Source of the DNA: Gymnopilus junonius
Lineage: Eukaryota; Basidiomycota; Agaricomycetes; Agaricales; Galerinaceae
Reading direction: 5' to 3'
Length of the DNA: 14,120 nucleotides
Assembly: GCA_015501075.1 (NCBI GenBank)
Contig: JADNYJ010000754.1
Span: 1-14,120 of the forward strand
The notes under the pieces were generated by a model that was not told the DNA's origin, ran no database searches, and saw only the letters and a list, made by a program, of their open reading frames with translations. Positions 1 to 10,576 of this stretch are shown here, piece after piece. The translations under genes and the position numbers were made by a program. How positions within the stretch are numbered: position 1 is the first letter of the stretch; every line of letters starts with the position of its first letter.

Positions 1-19
1 GCTCAAAGCCATAGTGTAG

Positions 20-213
20 GCCATCACCATGGATACTAAGGTAAATGTGGGCATCCTACTTATATGTTAATTGTACTCTAGATTGGCCTCAACTTTACCT
101 TCTGGTTCTACAGGAAGACAGCTGAATCTGAAATCGGTGATCAAAACAAAGAATATATGGACCCATTTATTGATGCTTGTTTGCCATCAGTGCGCCACAC
201 TGACCTGGCATGA
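20..213 (+). other. Possible terminal exons of an unrecognised gene entering from the left edge
   Basis: A TAG at 17-19 could be a splice acceptor, followed by a 21-nt open stretch (20-40). A good GT...TAG intron lies at 41-81 and a 132-nt open exon at 82-213 ends in TGA. Phase is continuous and the predicted tail reads like protein (a segment LNFTFWFYRKTAESEIGDQ, then a DPFIDACLPS stretch). I do not recognise a family. Only about 50 residues are visible, so this may be chance. It would be the 3' end of a plus-strand gene lying mostly outside the window. Confidence 0.25.
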
Positions 214-3200
214 ACAATACCCAGCTTTCTTTAGTTAGACAGCATTGCGGATTCTTTTCCTCTGCAGTGGGACTGACTTTGAGCAGCGTGCTGCTAGAAG
301 ACAACTGTTTCCTCTGGCCTGTCATTCGAGCCCAGACCTATTCAATTAGGAGCACGGTTCAAACAAGCTCGTGGATGGGCACCATACTTTCTTGAATCTT
401 TAGGACTCGAACCCCAATGAGTCCACACCGGGGCCCATTGCTCTGACTGCCAGTGCACGATACGGGAGTGTCACTGTCAAGACTTTAATAGCCGTTCCAG
501 AAAGGAGACGATAATATTTCCATAATGCAGTCTTTCACGGAAAGCTATATGGCAGGTGGCCTCGGTTGGCAAGGCTGTGTCACGAACCCTCTAGTAATCC
601 CTCCGGTTGCATCAGAAATATGGAATGCAGCGCACACAAGGAAAATACCCTTGACTCGTGTAAAAGAGGATTGAAATTATGTTCCACATCTAGATCCATG
701 TAACTGATTTGTGCTAAAATAAGCTGCGTCAGACGATCCACGAAATGCCTTGAAAGCTAAAAATAGACACGAAGTAAAGTTCAGCTAGTCAGACGACGAG
801 GGAAATCGAGGCAGCTAGATTGGTTTATCTCCCGAAGTGCACTGTACAAACTGCACTGCGATCTATTGCATCATCAAATGGAAATGAAACATCTTTAACA
901 TTGTCAATTTGGCTCCACTTTAAATTTGCAGTGTTTCGGGGACGCCCGCCTGCGATTTGCATGCGATCCTATCATCTCGGAATCCCACTTGGCATCCCGT
1001 AAAGCAAAACGTGGTACTGAATAAATGCATACGACTGATTCAGAAATTGCGGCCCAGTGAGATCTGCTTCAGACCGTCATTCTTTGTCCTATACTTAGTT
1101 GGATTTGTGGGCGCAGCAGTGTCGTTAAATTAACACTGCAAGGCGTTCCGTGTCACCGAGTGGCTTAGGAGTCACTGAACATTTCTGAAATTTTCTATGC
1201 ACGTCCAGAACTTGAAGCACACGCATGCTTGAGTTTTGACGTATCCGCTGTGAAATTCAGGGATGAAGTGGCTTGAAATGTATATTATCACCGCATCCCT
1301 AAAGTCCGCACTGCGGATAACATCAATATCATTCTGATATCGATATTAAATATTGACACCTTTCTCAAAGGTAAGGTAAGGGATGCAAGACAACCTTCCC
1401 AAAATGTAGGACAATGCCGTGCTAGAATGCGGAATTTCGAACGTTTAGTTGCCGTTGATCCTTGTCAAACGTCAAGTCACTCAGATTCTCTCGAAAAAGA
1501 GGATAGCAGAATAATCATATCAAATAAAGATAATCGCACATGAACGTCATAGGTAATTAAGTAAAAGTCATTGATCATAAGAAGAGACGTATATAATCCA
1601 GCCAAGTAAAAGACCTAGACTACTTTTGAATTCAAGAAATAGAAAAGGAAGTTCCTATCTAAGAATAAGGTAAAGAGGATAGACTGTAAAGAAATCAATC
1701 AAAGGCAAAAAGACAATAAGGTCCTTACGGCAACGTGCTACGGATATCGCGAAAAGGAAAGCAAGCGGTGTCAATATGATATCGATTGTGCACCTGATAA
1801 CGATGCAACGTGTCTATGGATAATAGAGTAGCTGGAGCTGATCTAGAGTGCAGGTGATCATAACAGCGGCTCTCGAAGCCAGCCTGAAAGAGAAACTCCA
1901 AAGGATGCGTAGAATGATGAAGAGACAAAATGGTGATATCCGGCCTTGTCCAAGGTGAAAGTGCGGTGTAGGAAGGAGGTGAAGTGAAAAGTCCCGAGTT
2001 GATGATGTCGAAAAGGCAAGTGGAAAGAGAAAAAAACATCCGGGTTTGGGAAATTAACTTTGCACTCAGGAGAGTAGGAAAGTTTAAAAAAACGTAAAGG
2101 AACAACATAGAGTCATAGCGCAATCAATTGATTTCATGATGGCTAATGAGATCAATGAAATCAACGGATGACACGGAGAACTCGAGTCCCCCATCCCATC
2201 CTCGAGGCAAAGTCGAGGTCCGCCCCAGCGCGTCTGCAAGCGACATTAACACTGACAGTGGGAAAATGGAATATGTGGGGTATTTTTGCCATTTAGGACC
2301 GCCCCATTACCCCACACAGTCCCGCGGGGAGACTATCGAGGGTACGTGTGAGCCTAGGTTATTTTTCGTCCCTCCGGCAGACGAGGGATTCGATGAGCAG
2401 CTGACCTAGCAAGAGTGGCTTGAGTAAATCACCGAGAGTTCCGTGGTGTTGTTTCTTTTGCTAATGTCCCCCGATGCCGTGCGCATTGGGAAAAGGACAA
2501 AACGCGATGGCATAGGAACAGGGAAGAAGTGGCTGGTGAATTAGGTTTACGTCAATGAAAAGTACCAAAAGCCTTGCACGCCGGAAGGAAGGATGGACGA
2601 AAAGTATCCGAAGTGGGGGATATGTCGGTCCGAGATCGCCTTGGTCATGTTCCCTTCCGTGGGCGTTGGAAAGATCGGCTTGGAACAATGGTGATTCGGT
2701 TAGTAGACTAATACCGGCCGCGGATGGATTGCTGAGAGGGCTGCTGTGGCCAAAGTGGAGGATGAGACGCTGTTGTGCGAATATCGATAGTTGGGCAAGT
2801 GTAATGGACCAAAAAGGAGAAGAAGAAAAGAGGTAAAAGAGGAAGGAGCAAAGACAGAGCTAAGGTATACTACAAGCAAATGAATGAATGAATGAATGAA
2901 TGAAGAGATAGCAGAGCCTCGTTGACATCTAGATATAATGATAAAGCACACGCACAAGTGTAAACTAAAAGATAAAAGCTAAACTGGGTCATGAAAAAAG
3001 TGTGGAAATGAACAGGGAAAGAACGTGGATGATGTTACATTGTTGAAGGGCAAAGCAGGTGAAGGATATGGTATAATCTTTATGTGGTATAATTAACCGA
3101 CGTGTATAGTAATGTGGGGGAAGGAAGGATGGCGATGTGGTACTTGTCACCTAAATGACGAAAGGATGATGTATCGCTAGGGTGGATGTGGCGTTCCGCG

Positions 3201-3344
3201 TAATGTGTTGGTGCCGTTAGTTACCCATGTGGCGTCGCATAGGGCATCGAGCCCAGTCATGAATGTATGATTTAAACGATGAAGGATGACTCAATGAGAA
3301 GGGGTGGGGGTTGACGAGTCGGACCGTGTCATCTCGGTCGGAAC
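214..3344. other. Gene-poor intergenic stretch of about 3.1 kb
   Basis: No open frame here shows family resemblance, splice-consistent exon chaining or convincing composition. A Cys-rich open stretch at 313-520 is interrupted by a TGA near 417. A frame on the minus strand at 1725-2123 begins with a hydrophobic run, but that follows from the strand being pyrimidine-rich. From about 1480 to 3340 the plus strand is visibly purine-rich, so the minus strand is CT-rich, as in many fungal promoters and leaders. A (TGAA)6 repeat sits at 2881-2904. The part next to 3345 presumably includes the 3' UTR of the minus-strand gene that ends there. Confidence 0.6.
2879..2904. repeat. (TGAA)n tetranucleotide microsatellite
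   Basis: Six perfect copies of TGAA run from 2881 to 2904, preceded by a partial unit (AA). The repeat sits in the purine-rich, gene-free stretch. Read on the minus strand it would encode a repeated Ser-Phe-Ile-His pattern, but nothing suggests it is translated. Confidence 0.95.
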
Positions 3345-4271
3345 TCAGAAGCTGCTGGTCCTGTGGTGACGAGATCGTCGCTGAGGCTGGGGTTGCTTGT
3401 TCGATTTCAAGAATCCACCGAAGATGCGCTTCAGCAAAGGGGGTTGCTTGGTCTGGTACATTGAATGAGGATACTGGGGGGCGTTCTACAAGGGTGTGAA
3501 AAAGTGACAGATAGACATGGTCAAAGGACGTACAGCTAGGTCAACGGGTTTGATGGGTGAGGGTGGGTAGACCGGAGAGGGACCGTTGGGGTAATAAGGG
3601 GCCGGATAGGCATACTTTGAATCCTGAGGATAAACGTAGTTTGGGAGGGTCTGTGATCTGACAGGCCCACCCATGGGCCTGTATTGAGGGGCAGAATAGG
3701 GGACTTGCTGTCCGAAAGTGTAGGATGTGGGAGAGGGGACTTGTGTTGATGATGTCCGGGATGAGTGCCGTGAGTCCCTGGGAGAAGTGAGCTTTGGCGG
3801 ATACGGGTACTGCTGGTGAGGAGGGTATGGGTTTGTGGGTGAGGGCAGCGGGGGAATGGGAAGAGGGGGAGGCACGGAAAATGCTCTCGAGTGGTCGGAC
3901 CGATGGGGAGCGGCGGAATGTGAGGCAGATCGGTGGCGGTTGGGTCGCGGACGAGAGGAGTCTCTGTCGGAGTGACCCCTGGTGCTCCTTTCGCGGTCGC
4001 GCAGCTCTCGATCTCGATCTCTGTCCCAATCCCTCTGTCGATCTCTGGGATCCCTGTTCTCCCGCCGCGGATGTCGTCTGCGATAGTCGGAATCGTGCTC
4101 ATCGTCTGAATCAAGGGAGCGGTCGAGGGCGAGGGCCTGGACGGCGGGGGTCGCCGGGGTAAAGGGGTTTTTCGGGGGAAACCTGTTGGTCCTGTCGACC
4201 CAGCGGGCGATCTGCTGCTGTTTGTGCAGGTAGGCCTCAAAAGCCTCTGGGGAATAGTCGTACTCTGTCAT
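3345..4271 (-). CDS. Conserved low-complexity protein of unknown function (two exons)
   Basis: Exon 1 runs 4271-3534, the intron 3533-3486 (48 nt, GTACGT...TTGTAG, phase 0) and exon 2 3485-3345, giving 292 aa and a TGA stop. I chose the ATG at 4271 because the product then starts MTEYDYSPEAFEAYL, an N-terminus I remember from uncharacterised agaricomycete proteins; an in-frame ATG 22 codons upstream is possible. Order of parts: a conserved N-terminal ~45 residues with aromatic and acidic positions (Q-Q-I-A-R-W-V-D); an Arg/Asp/Glu-rich stretch of DRD and RER repeats at about residues 70-120; a Ser/His-rich stretch; a Pro/Tyr/Ser-rich stretch to about residue 245; and a C-terminal basic block with the short conserved motif PPLLKRIFGGF. 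No membrane segment or signal peptide is seen. The protein is probably mostly disordered, with short conserved ends that may bind a partner. No function can be assigned. It is divergently arranged with the PhoD-like gene, 135 bp away. Confidence 0.85.
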
Positions 4272-4406
4272 GGCGTGCAGAGAAAGGAACCGCACAGATT
4301 CAGTATTTATTTTCTGCACAGAAACGGCAAGTGTCAACCGCTGTCAACTCGGCCAAACAGTCCAAAAAGGCGTCGGTCGGCACTGCTCGCTGTTTCCCAC
4401 GCTTTC
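4272..4406. promoter_or_regulatory. Compact bidirectional promoter region
   Basis: Only 135 bp separate the start codons of the minus-strand gene (4271) and the PhoD-like gene (4407). Both promoters and both 5' leaders must fit here or overlap the neighbouring genes. I see no convincing TATA box. A pyrimidine-rich stretch (GCTCGCTGTTTCCCACGC, about 4385-4402) lies just before the plus-strand ATG, as is common for fungal leaders. That the two genes share regulation is an inference from the spacing alone. Confidence 0.55.
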
Positions 4407-7400
4407 ATGGATAATCCTGGATGGCATGCTCAGCGCCGCGCTCAGAAGGTTGTCCTTTTGTTTTCAATTTCTGCTGTCCATTTGCTAACCCGAATAACAG
4501 GAAAATGAAGCCTATAATCGCGAGTACCGCACCTCCGGGGGCTATCATCCCCCCGTCGAGGACGTCATGCCCATGGAAGAGAGCTTCATTGGCGGCTTCC
4601 GGCATCAGCTCCCGCCGCCCTCCCCTCGTCCCCCAGCCGTCCCGCCCAAGGATCTCCCCCACCATCTCTACCAGTCATCCCGGCCGTCCCAGAGCACCAT
4701 CTCGACCGCCCAGCTCACCCAGCTGACCGCCGTCGAGAGGTCGCAAGTCCTGCGGGTCGCCCGTATGGACCCCCATCTACAGGTATTCTTTCATTGCTTT
4801 CCGTTTATCGAGATCTCATCACGGAAGTAGTTCATGTGTGGTCCTCTGTTAAAGTATGTGCCTTGTTTTATTTTTGTTCCAATAGTCTATTTAATTGCCC
4901 TACGTAGATATGACACGACAGATGAGCATGGCATCTGGCACGGCGCTGCTCTTATCATCAGTGCGTCCATTTTTCTCACTCTCCTCCCATTGATCCATTC
5001 TCACCTCCACCAGCTGCCGACAGCGGTTCCATCTACGAACCCCATCCGACCCTTACTTATACATGGGATTCCGAACGACCTGCATTCCACCCAGCCTCTC
5101 CTAGTTCGTCCTCTCCTACGTCTTACGACCCTCCATCCAGCAGCCGCTTCTCCAAATCAAACGACCATGAATCCAACTATGATGCTCCGCGCCCAAGTGG
5201 CATAAGTCAGCTACACACAGCCAAGTCGTACGAGCTGGGTCCACATCCCGCCGATCCACATTCCACCGTCCTAGCCGCATCTCCTTCAATGGGCACGTTC
5301 GGTTTCCACCCGGGGTTACCCATCCCGAACACGAATCCCGCTACTAATGGTACGAACGGTCACGGAAATTCCGAAAACGAATCGGAGAATCTATGTAGTG
5401 AACGCATCCCCGGGCAGGAAATCTGGGTTTATGGCGGTTACGGAGGGTCAGTTTTCATGCTTTTCCCCAAATTCCGGCACAGCTGAGCTTTGGACGACTC
5501 AGCACTTTCACGTTTTGGCGTTTCCTTATCAAGGTCCCGCTAGCACAGCACGAGATGTCGGTTAGATATTCCATCAATAAAGGTCAACAACTGGAGTTCT
5601 GGGTACCAGGCCGGAACCAGAATATGCGTTGGGCAGCTTATTCCGTACGTACCGTTTAATTTTTAGTCGTCGTACCACACTGATGCCCCGTTTCTCTACT
5701 TACCATATTTGTACTGCAAATCACCGATTCACTCGAAATTCTTCATCGCGCATTAGTGTAACGGATTTTCTTCTGGTGTCAATCCAGATGACTTCCGCGG
5801 CCCAGGATTCAAGTCAGGGTACGACCCCGTCTGGATGGACCTTCTCTCTAAACATGCCGAGACGCCTTTTCATGCTCTCGTCGGAGGTGGTGATCAGCTT
5901 TATTGCGATGCGTGTGTATTTTCAAACGTGTCATTTTTACATATCTGCTTTACATTCTTCCAGAATAATGCGTGAACCAGAATTGCAAGAGTGGGTCTCG
6001 TTGTCCAAGCCAGAAGAGAAAAAGACGTTCTCTCTGACTCCTGAAATCGAGTTGGCTATCGACCGCTTCTTCTTCAATCATTATTGTCACATGTTCAGAT
6101 CGGGTGCTTTTGCTCGTGCAAATTGCTCAATGTAAGCCTTTTGCTTTTCATTGTAAACGCCCTGTTCACTTGCAATGTCCAGACCGATGATAAATATGTG
6201 TGATGATCATGGTATGTATTCTTGTTATTTTCCCTTTATTTGGCACCCGCTGACTTCATGTAGATCTCGTACGTCGTTGGATGCGCTGTTCTTTGTCACT
6301 CATTCTGATTCAAGTATGCTTTAGATTGATGGATTTGGAAGCTGTGAGACTCTTGGGTGCATCATATTTAATTATGCGATTCTAAATTTCTTCCAGATCC
6401 CGACGACCTGCAAAGGGCACCTGTATTCCAGCAGTGCGTCTAAGTCTCTTGCCTACTGCTTCAAGAAGGAACCAAAGCTGACCATTAACAACGTACGGCA
6501 GGATCGGCGCAAGGGGATATTTTTTCTTCCTACTTTTCCAATGCTTCATCAATGGTCCGTTCATTATCAAGCGGTAATTATAAGTTAACTAACCTTCTGC
6601 TTATCCTTGCAGTCGAAATGGACGGTATATCAGACGCTCCGGGCAGACATGTCTACCAGTCAGCCGTTATCGGCGAAGTGGGGCCCTATGTCCGCCTACG
6701 ATCACATTCGTTCCTACCGCGCCTAGGACCGAGAGTGTACATGCTTCTTTTGGATTGTAGGTATGCTCTATTCCATCCTCTCCCTTTATTCTTGCACAAA
6801 AAACACGATTCAATTGTTTCACCAGAGCTGAACGTCGGAAAGACCAAGTGTGCTCGCAGCCGCAATACCAGCACGTCTTTGACCGGCTGAAACAACCTCC
6901 CGGCGGGGGTGGAACACCTGATAGTGCAGCTCGGCATCCCAATAGCGTACCCGCGCATGGTGTTTCTGGAGACGGCGCTTGAGAGCAGGTTTAATCCGCT
7001 TGTTGCGCTTGGACGGAATGGATCGCTGGGGCTGAGTGGCTTTGTCAATAAGTTTAATGCGGACGCAGAGTTGTTGGATGATTTGGTAGGCCCTTTTTGG
7101 TGCTCGTTTGTCTCAACGTCATGCTAAATTTACCAAGAACGATCATTGGACAGCGAGGAGCCATAAAGTTAGTCTACCCATCTCTTTTTTTGTCAAGCTT
7201 GCTCACGTTTACTGTCATCAGAAAGAGCGCAACTGGCTTATTGAACAACTGCAAAATTTCGCTCGCATCAAACGAATTAGGGTAACATTCCTATCTGGCG
7301 ATGTGCACTGTGCTGCTGTAGGTGTCTTGAAGACGCTGAAGGGGAAAAATCGCCCAGAGGTTTCTCCCAGGATGGATCACCGGTATATGGTCAACATTGT

Positions 7401-7964
7401 AACGAGTATGTGCTGCATAACATTTATCACCTTGACCTCTCTTGATACCCCTTTTCTCCGTAGGTGCGATCGTGAACACGCCTCCGTACGTCCATTGTAA
7501 CCTACGTTATGGCTGGGCTTCATGTTTATGTGTCGCATTTCGCTCTTTCCATTAGGCCAAACGGCGTGATCACTATGGTCTCTTCTCTGGCTTCCAAAGT
7601 TCACAAGACATTGCACTCCATTGAGACAGATGAAACCATGGTGAGGACTATTTTACGACGCTGATTAGTTGGGAGGTTAAACCCCTTACTTTGTTTTTTC
7701 TTAACAAGGAACCAATATTTGCGAAAGAGCCCAGCGGCCAATCGCGCAAGCAGAAGTTCATTATGGGACGACGAAACTGGTGCAGCTTCCGTTATAATGA
7801 GAACAGCAAAGACATGGTGTTTGACATTCGAGTGGAGAGAGAGAAAGGCGAAGGAATCACTGTTGGGTAAGACTGAGCATCTTTTCATCTGAACAAATGA
7901 GCTGAGAAAGCCTTGTCAAATGTTTTCCAGGTATCCTATGTCTGTGCCACCACCTTGCTGGTAA
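4407..7964 (+). CDS. PhoD-like metallophosphatase, 21 exons, with a 1-nt frameshift in exon 15
   Basis: Exons: 4407-4448, 4501-4782, 4831-4853, 4908-4960, 5014-5446, 5503-5644, 5757-5911, 5964-6131, 6183-6211, 6264-6268, 6325-6343, 6397-6433, 6502-6554, 6613-6760, 6826-7085, 7138-7167, 7222-7405, 7464-7485, 7556-7640, 7709-7866, 7931-7964. All introns are GT...AG; the one at 6555-6612 uses the weaker donor GTCCGT. Corrected length is 786 aa. The order is a variable N-terminus (1-108), a first conserved block (FMCGPLLKYDT, HGIWHGAALII), a low-complexity insert, GQEIWVYGGYGGTFTFWRF, then the phosphatase core. Likely metal and catalytic motifs are GGGDQLYCD (368-376), CDDHDLIDGFGSYPDD (439-454) and FLSGDVHCAAVG (649-660). 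This is the fungal PhoD-like (PhoD_2) family. The substrate is unknown, and no signal peptide or membrane segment is seen, so it is probably intracellular. One extra G in the G5 run at 6905-6909 shifts the frame after LKQPPGG; as written the product stops near residue 580, before the last metal motif. Everything on both sides is intact, so a sequence error is quite possible. Confidence 0.92.
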
Positions 7965-8359
7965 CATGACATGCCTTTGGCTTCTTGCGTGGATGTCAGT
8001 TTGCATTGTATGCGTTTCGAGGGTTGTGTTTGCCGAGAACCCGCCATTGCAGAGCCACTATCTCTACACCTCTACACTCCTAATCTCAGGCCTTGCCTGA
8101 TCTTTACATTATCTATATCCCTCATCTCTCATTATACCCCGACTCTTTGAATTGGCCTTCTGTACATCTTAGTTCTGCTCAGTTCGTAAAAAGTAGTTCA
8201 ATTATTTAATATGTTGCTGGGATCCTAACATGAATTTCAGAGATGTCATAACGGTTAAATTCCTTTAGCAATAGGAAAATGCTGCAACGACAACTGGAAT
8301 AAACTTGTCAGAAGGGTATCTTTCCTCCACAGCCAATTATCGTTACTTTTCTTCCTATT
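7965..8359. other. Convergent intergenic region
   Basis: The stretch lies between the stop of the PhoD-like gene and the last in-frame stop of the minus-strand lipid phosphatase pseudogene, so the two genes converge. A pyrimidine-rich stretch at about 8050-8180 and an AATAAA at 8298-8303 are the only notable items. The AATAAA could serve as a poly(A) signal for the plus-strand gene, but it is over 300 nt from the stop and unproven. No gene seen. Confidence 0.5.
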
Positions 8360-9090
8360 TCATACCATGCTTTCTCTTTTACAGTGTTGCTGACGACTTG
8401 TCCGTTTGTGCTCTGTTTGGGACCACCACGTCCAAATGCATTTCATGTCACACCTGGCCCACCAATTGTTCACAACGAGAACAGTAGCGTCACCCGAGCC
8501 GCCTTCGCGAGTAAAAGGTAGGTCGCAGAAGGCAATTTCTTGCAAAGGTTGGTAGATGAAAAACGGTCCACGCGAGGCGCTGGGTAAAAATGGCTGGCGA
8601 TGGAAGAGGGATGTAGCACGCGGCAGGAGCAAGTGGTTGAACCTGGAGTCGAAAATGGAAGCGAATGTTTGGCGGAAAGCAATGAGAGCGGTACATGTTG
8701 CCTTTTATTGCTCCTGCGAGCACATCGTCCCAGTTGTGAACTAGAATCATTTGGATCTGTTACCAGGAAAGAGAATTTCTGAAACTCTGCGACTTACATT
8801 CATCGATCGTTAGTGCACCGGAAATGAGACATGCGCCGAGTAGGAGAGCAAAGAAGAGAATCATTTTCCAATAAGTAGGATTAGGTGCGCTCGTCCATAA
8901 CTTTTAATAGAGCATTGAAATACAGCGAAAGATTAAGGAGCCCTGCACATGCAGCTGTTGAGTGGCCAGAAGGCATGGATTCTAACGAGTCGTTTATTTC
9001 TTTCTCATCCGCTGTGCAGATTTTAAGAGTCCCATGGTCGTTGTTAGCTAGTCATCTTTACTTCTCCTTCTAACTTGAAACGAAAAAATA

Positions 9091-9106
9091 AAGAAAAAGG
9101 GTGCAA
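9091..9106. repeat. Left target-site duplication of the LINE (16 bp)
   Basis: The 16-mer AAGAAAAAGGGTGCAA occurs here and again at 10810-10825, directly flanking the LINE. The left edge could extend by one A because the right copy runs into the poly(A). On the minus strand this is host coding sequence of the lipid phosphatase (Phe-Ala-Pro-Phe-Phe region). Confidence 0.95.
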
Positions 9107-9249
9107 TGCCACGCTGGGATCCGCGGATCGCCCAAGACAGAACCCGCCCCCAAAACAGCGTGTACACAGAGGAGGAGACGGAGATCGCAAAGGGCCTAAA
9201 CTCTGGGCCTGAGATATGAGATGAGTTCAGGGTCTTTGGCGAGGACAGA

Positions 9250-10576
9250 ATGAATCAGGAGCAGGCAGCCTTAAGAGAAAATGAAGATGAATCAGGGGAA
9301 GAAATAGTCTTTATAGGTGCGTGCCTTGAAACGTCGAAGACGGACGAGCCGAAGCCAGTTGCGGGCCTGTGGTACCCAAGTGACGAAGCGGCAAATATCA
9401 GCTTCGAGTCCACGACTAAGGGGGCTACAGTCCCAGTCTGCGAGGCATAGGCAGTGCTACTGGCTCTCCAAAGAAGTGACCCAGTGTGCAGACTTCGAAT
9501 AAAGATCGTAAGCAAAGCCCTAAGGAGGTCAGTCACCACGGACCTTACGAGGAACAAAGACCGGGGGTGGCAAAGCCTCCAAATAGGTCGAGCACTGCAA
9601 ATGGCGATGGCACACATCAGGAGGAGACCAGGTATGGTCACCCTGGAAGTTGTTGAGAAATCGCACCTGCTAGTGATTAGCGCCCGGCACATGGCGCTTG
9701 AAATGGATGAGGCCACGAGATTGGCTAACTCGCCGATGATAACAGGCCCCGAGGACTTCACCCAATCAGGGGCACGTCTGTCCTCGATGACCCAGTCGAC
9801 GCTTTACAAAGGAATAACTGCAGCAAAAGGCTCACCAGAAGTATGCCGACAAACTGCTATTAACCTGGCAAAGACCCAACATGCAGTAGCTGAAATAGCG
9901 GAGAGGCAGCCATCGCAGGTAGAGGTCTGGAACTCGCTTAAACAAAAGGATTTTGACATTAAAACCAGAGCCTTCTTCTGGAAGGTCATGCATAATACGT
10001 ACAAGTGTGGGGATTATTGGAAATACATCCCCAACTATGAACACCGGAGTCGCTGCGAAGTTTGTGGCACAACAGACTCCATTGAGCACGCCCTGACGGA
10101 ATGCCGAGCCTCAGGACAAGAAGAAATATGGTGTTTAGCTGAGTCCCTATGGAACAAAGGGGGCCTACCTTGGAAGAAACCCACCCTTGGAATGATACTT
10201 GGGTGTGGTCTAGTGTCCTTCCACCCCTAGCAAAACCGCTGCTGCCTTGAAGAGGCCAATAGACTCTTCGCAATACTTATCTCCACGTCAGCTAAGCTGG
10301 CCTGGAACCTCAGCAGGAAGCATAAGATCGACGACAAGGGCAATCCAGCCCGCATTCTCCCTAAGTTCTAACGCCTCAGTGAAAAGACTTTGGCTTAAGA
10401 CAATTAATAGACGCCTGCAAATAGATTGTCACTTGACTAACCGAGGCAAATTTGGCAAGCTTGCCTTGAGCAGAAAGTTAGTTGAAAAGACCTGGGAATG
10501 CATGCTAGCTGACCAACATAACCTACCGGACGACTGGTCAGCGAATTCCACCGGGGTTTTAGTGGGTATTGGGTGA
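9250..10576 (+). pseudogene. LINE ORF2 remnant: RNase H domain plus C-terminal CCHC finger
   Basis: Two pieces in the same frame (9250-9450 and 9451-10230) are separated only by a TAG, in the sequence around CEA-stop-AVLLAL where an active RNase H normally has a catalytic Glu. A third piece in the same frame after the TAG at 10228-10230 continues for about 40 codons (SAKLAWNLSRKHKIDDKGN). The similarity then moves to another frame ending at 10576. In intact elements this domain degrades RNA of the RNA/DNA hybrid, and the CCHC finger binds nucleic acid. Three or more disabling changes mean no functional product. Confidence 0.85.

Noticed and set aside
401..425. Minus-strand GGTTCGAGTCC resembling a tRNA T-arm
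   Set aside because: The T-stem is imperfect and no matching acceptor stem, D-arm or anticodon arm lies at the right distance.
1330..1352. Palindromic ATATCGATAT cluster
   Set aside because: A short AT-rich palindrome is expected by chance in intergenic DNA; no associated repeat or inverted-repeat ends were seen.
1725..2123. Minus-strand 132-codon frame with a signal-peptide-like hydrophobic start
   Set aside because: The strand is CT-rich, which produces Leu/Phe/Ser-rich frames by chance. The first codon is not ATG and there is no family resemblance.
3541..4162. Several long overlapping frames on both strands
   Set aside because: They are shadows of the low-complexity Arg/Pro-rich exon of the minus-strand gene; only the MTEYDY frame has a conserved start and a spliceable end.
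9255..9761. 168-codon minus-strand frame
   Set aside because: It is antisense to the LINE RNase H remnant and has no resemblance to a protein family.
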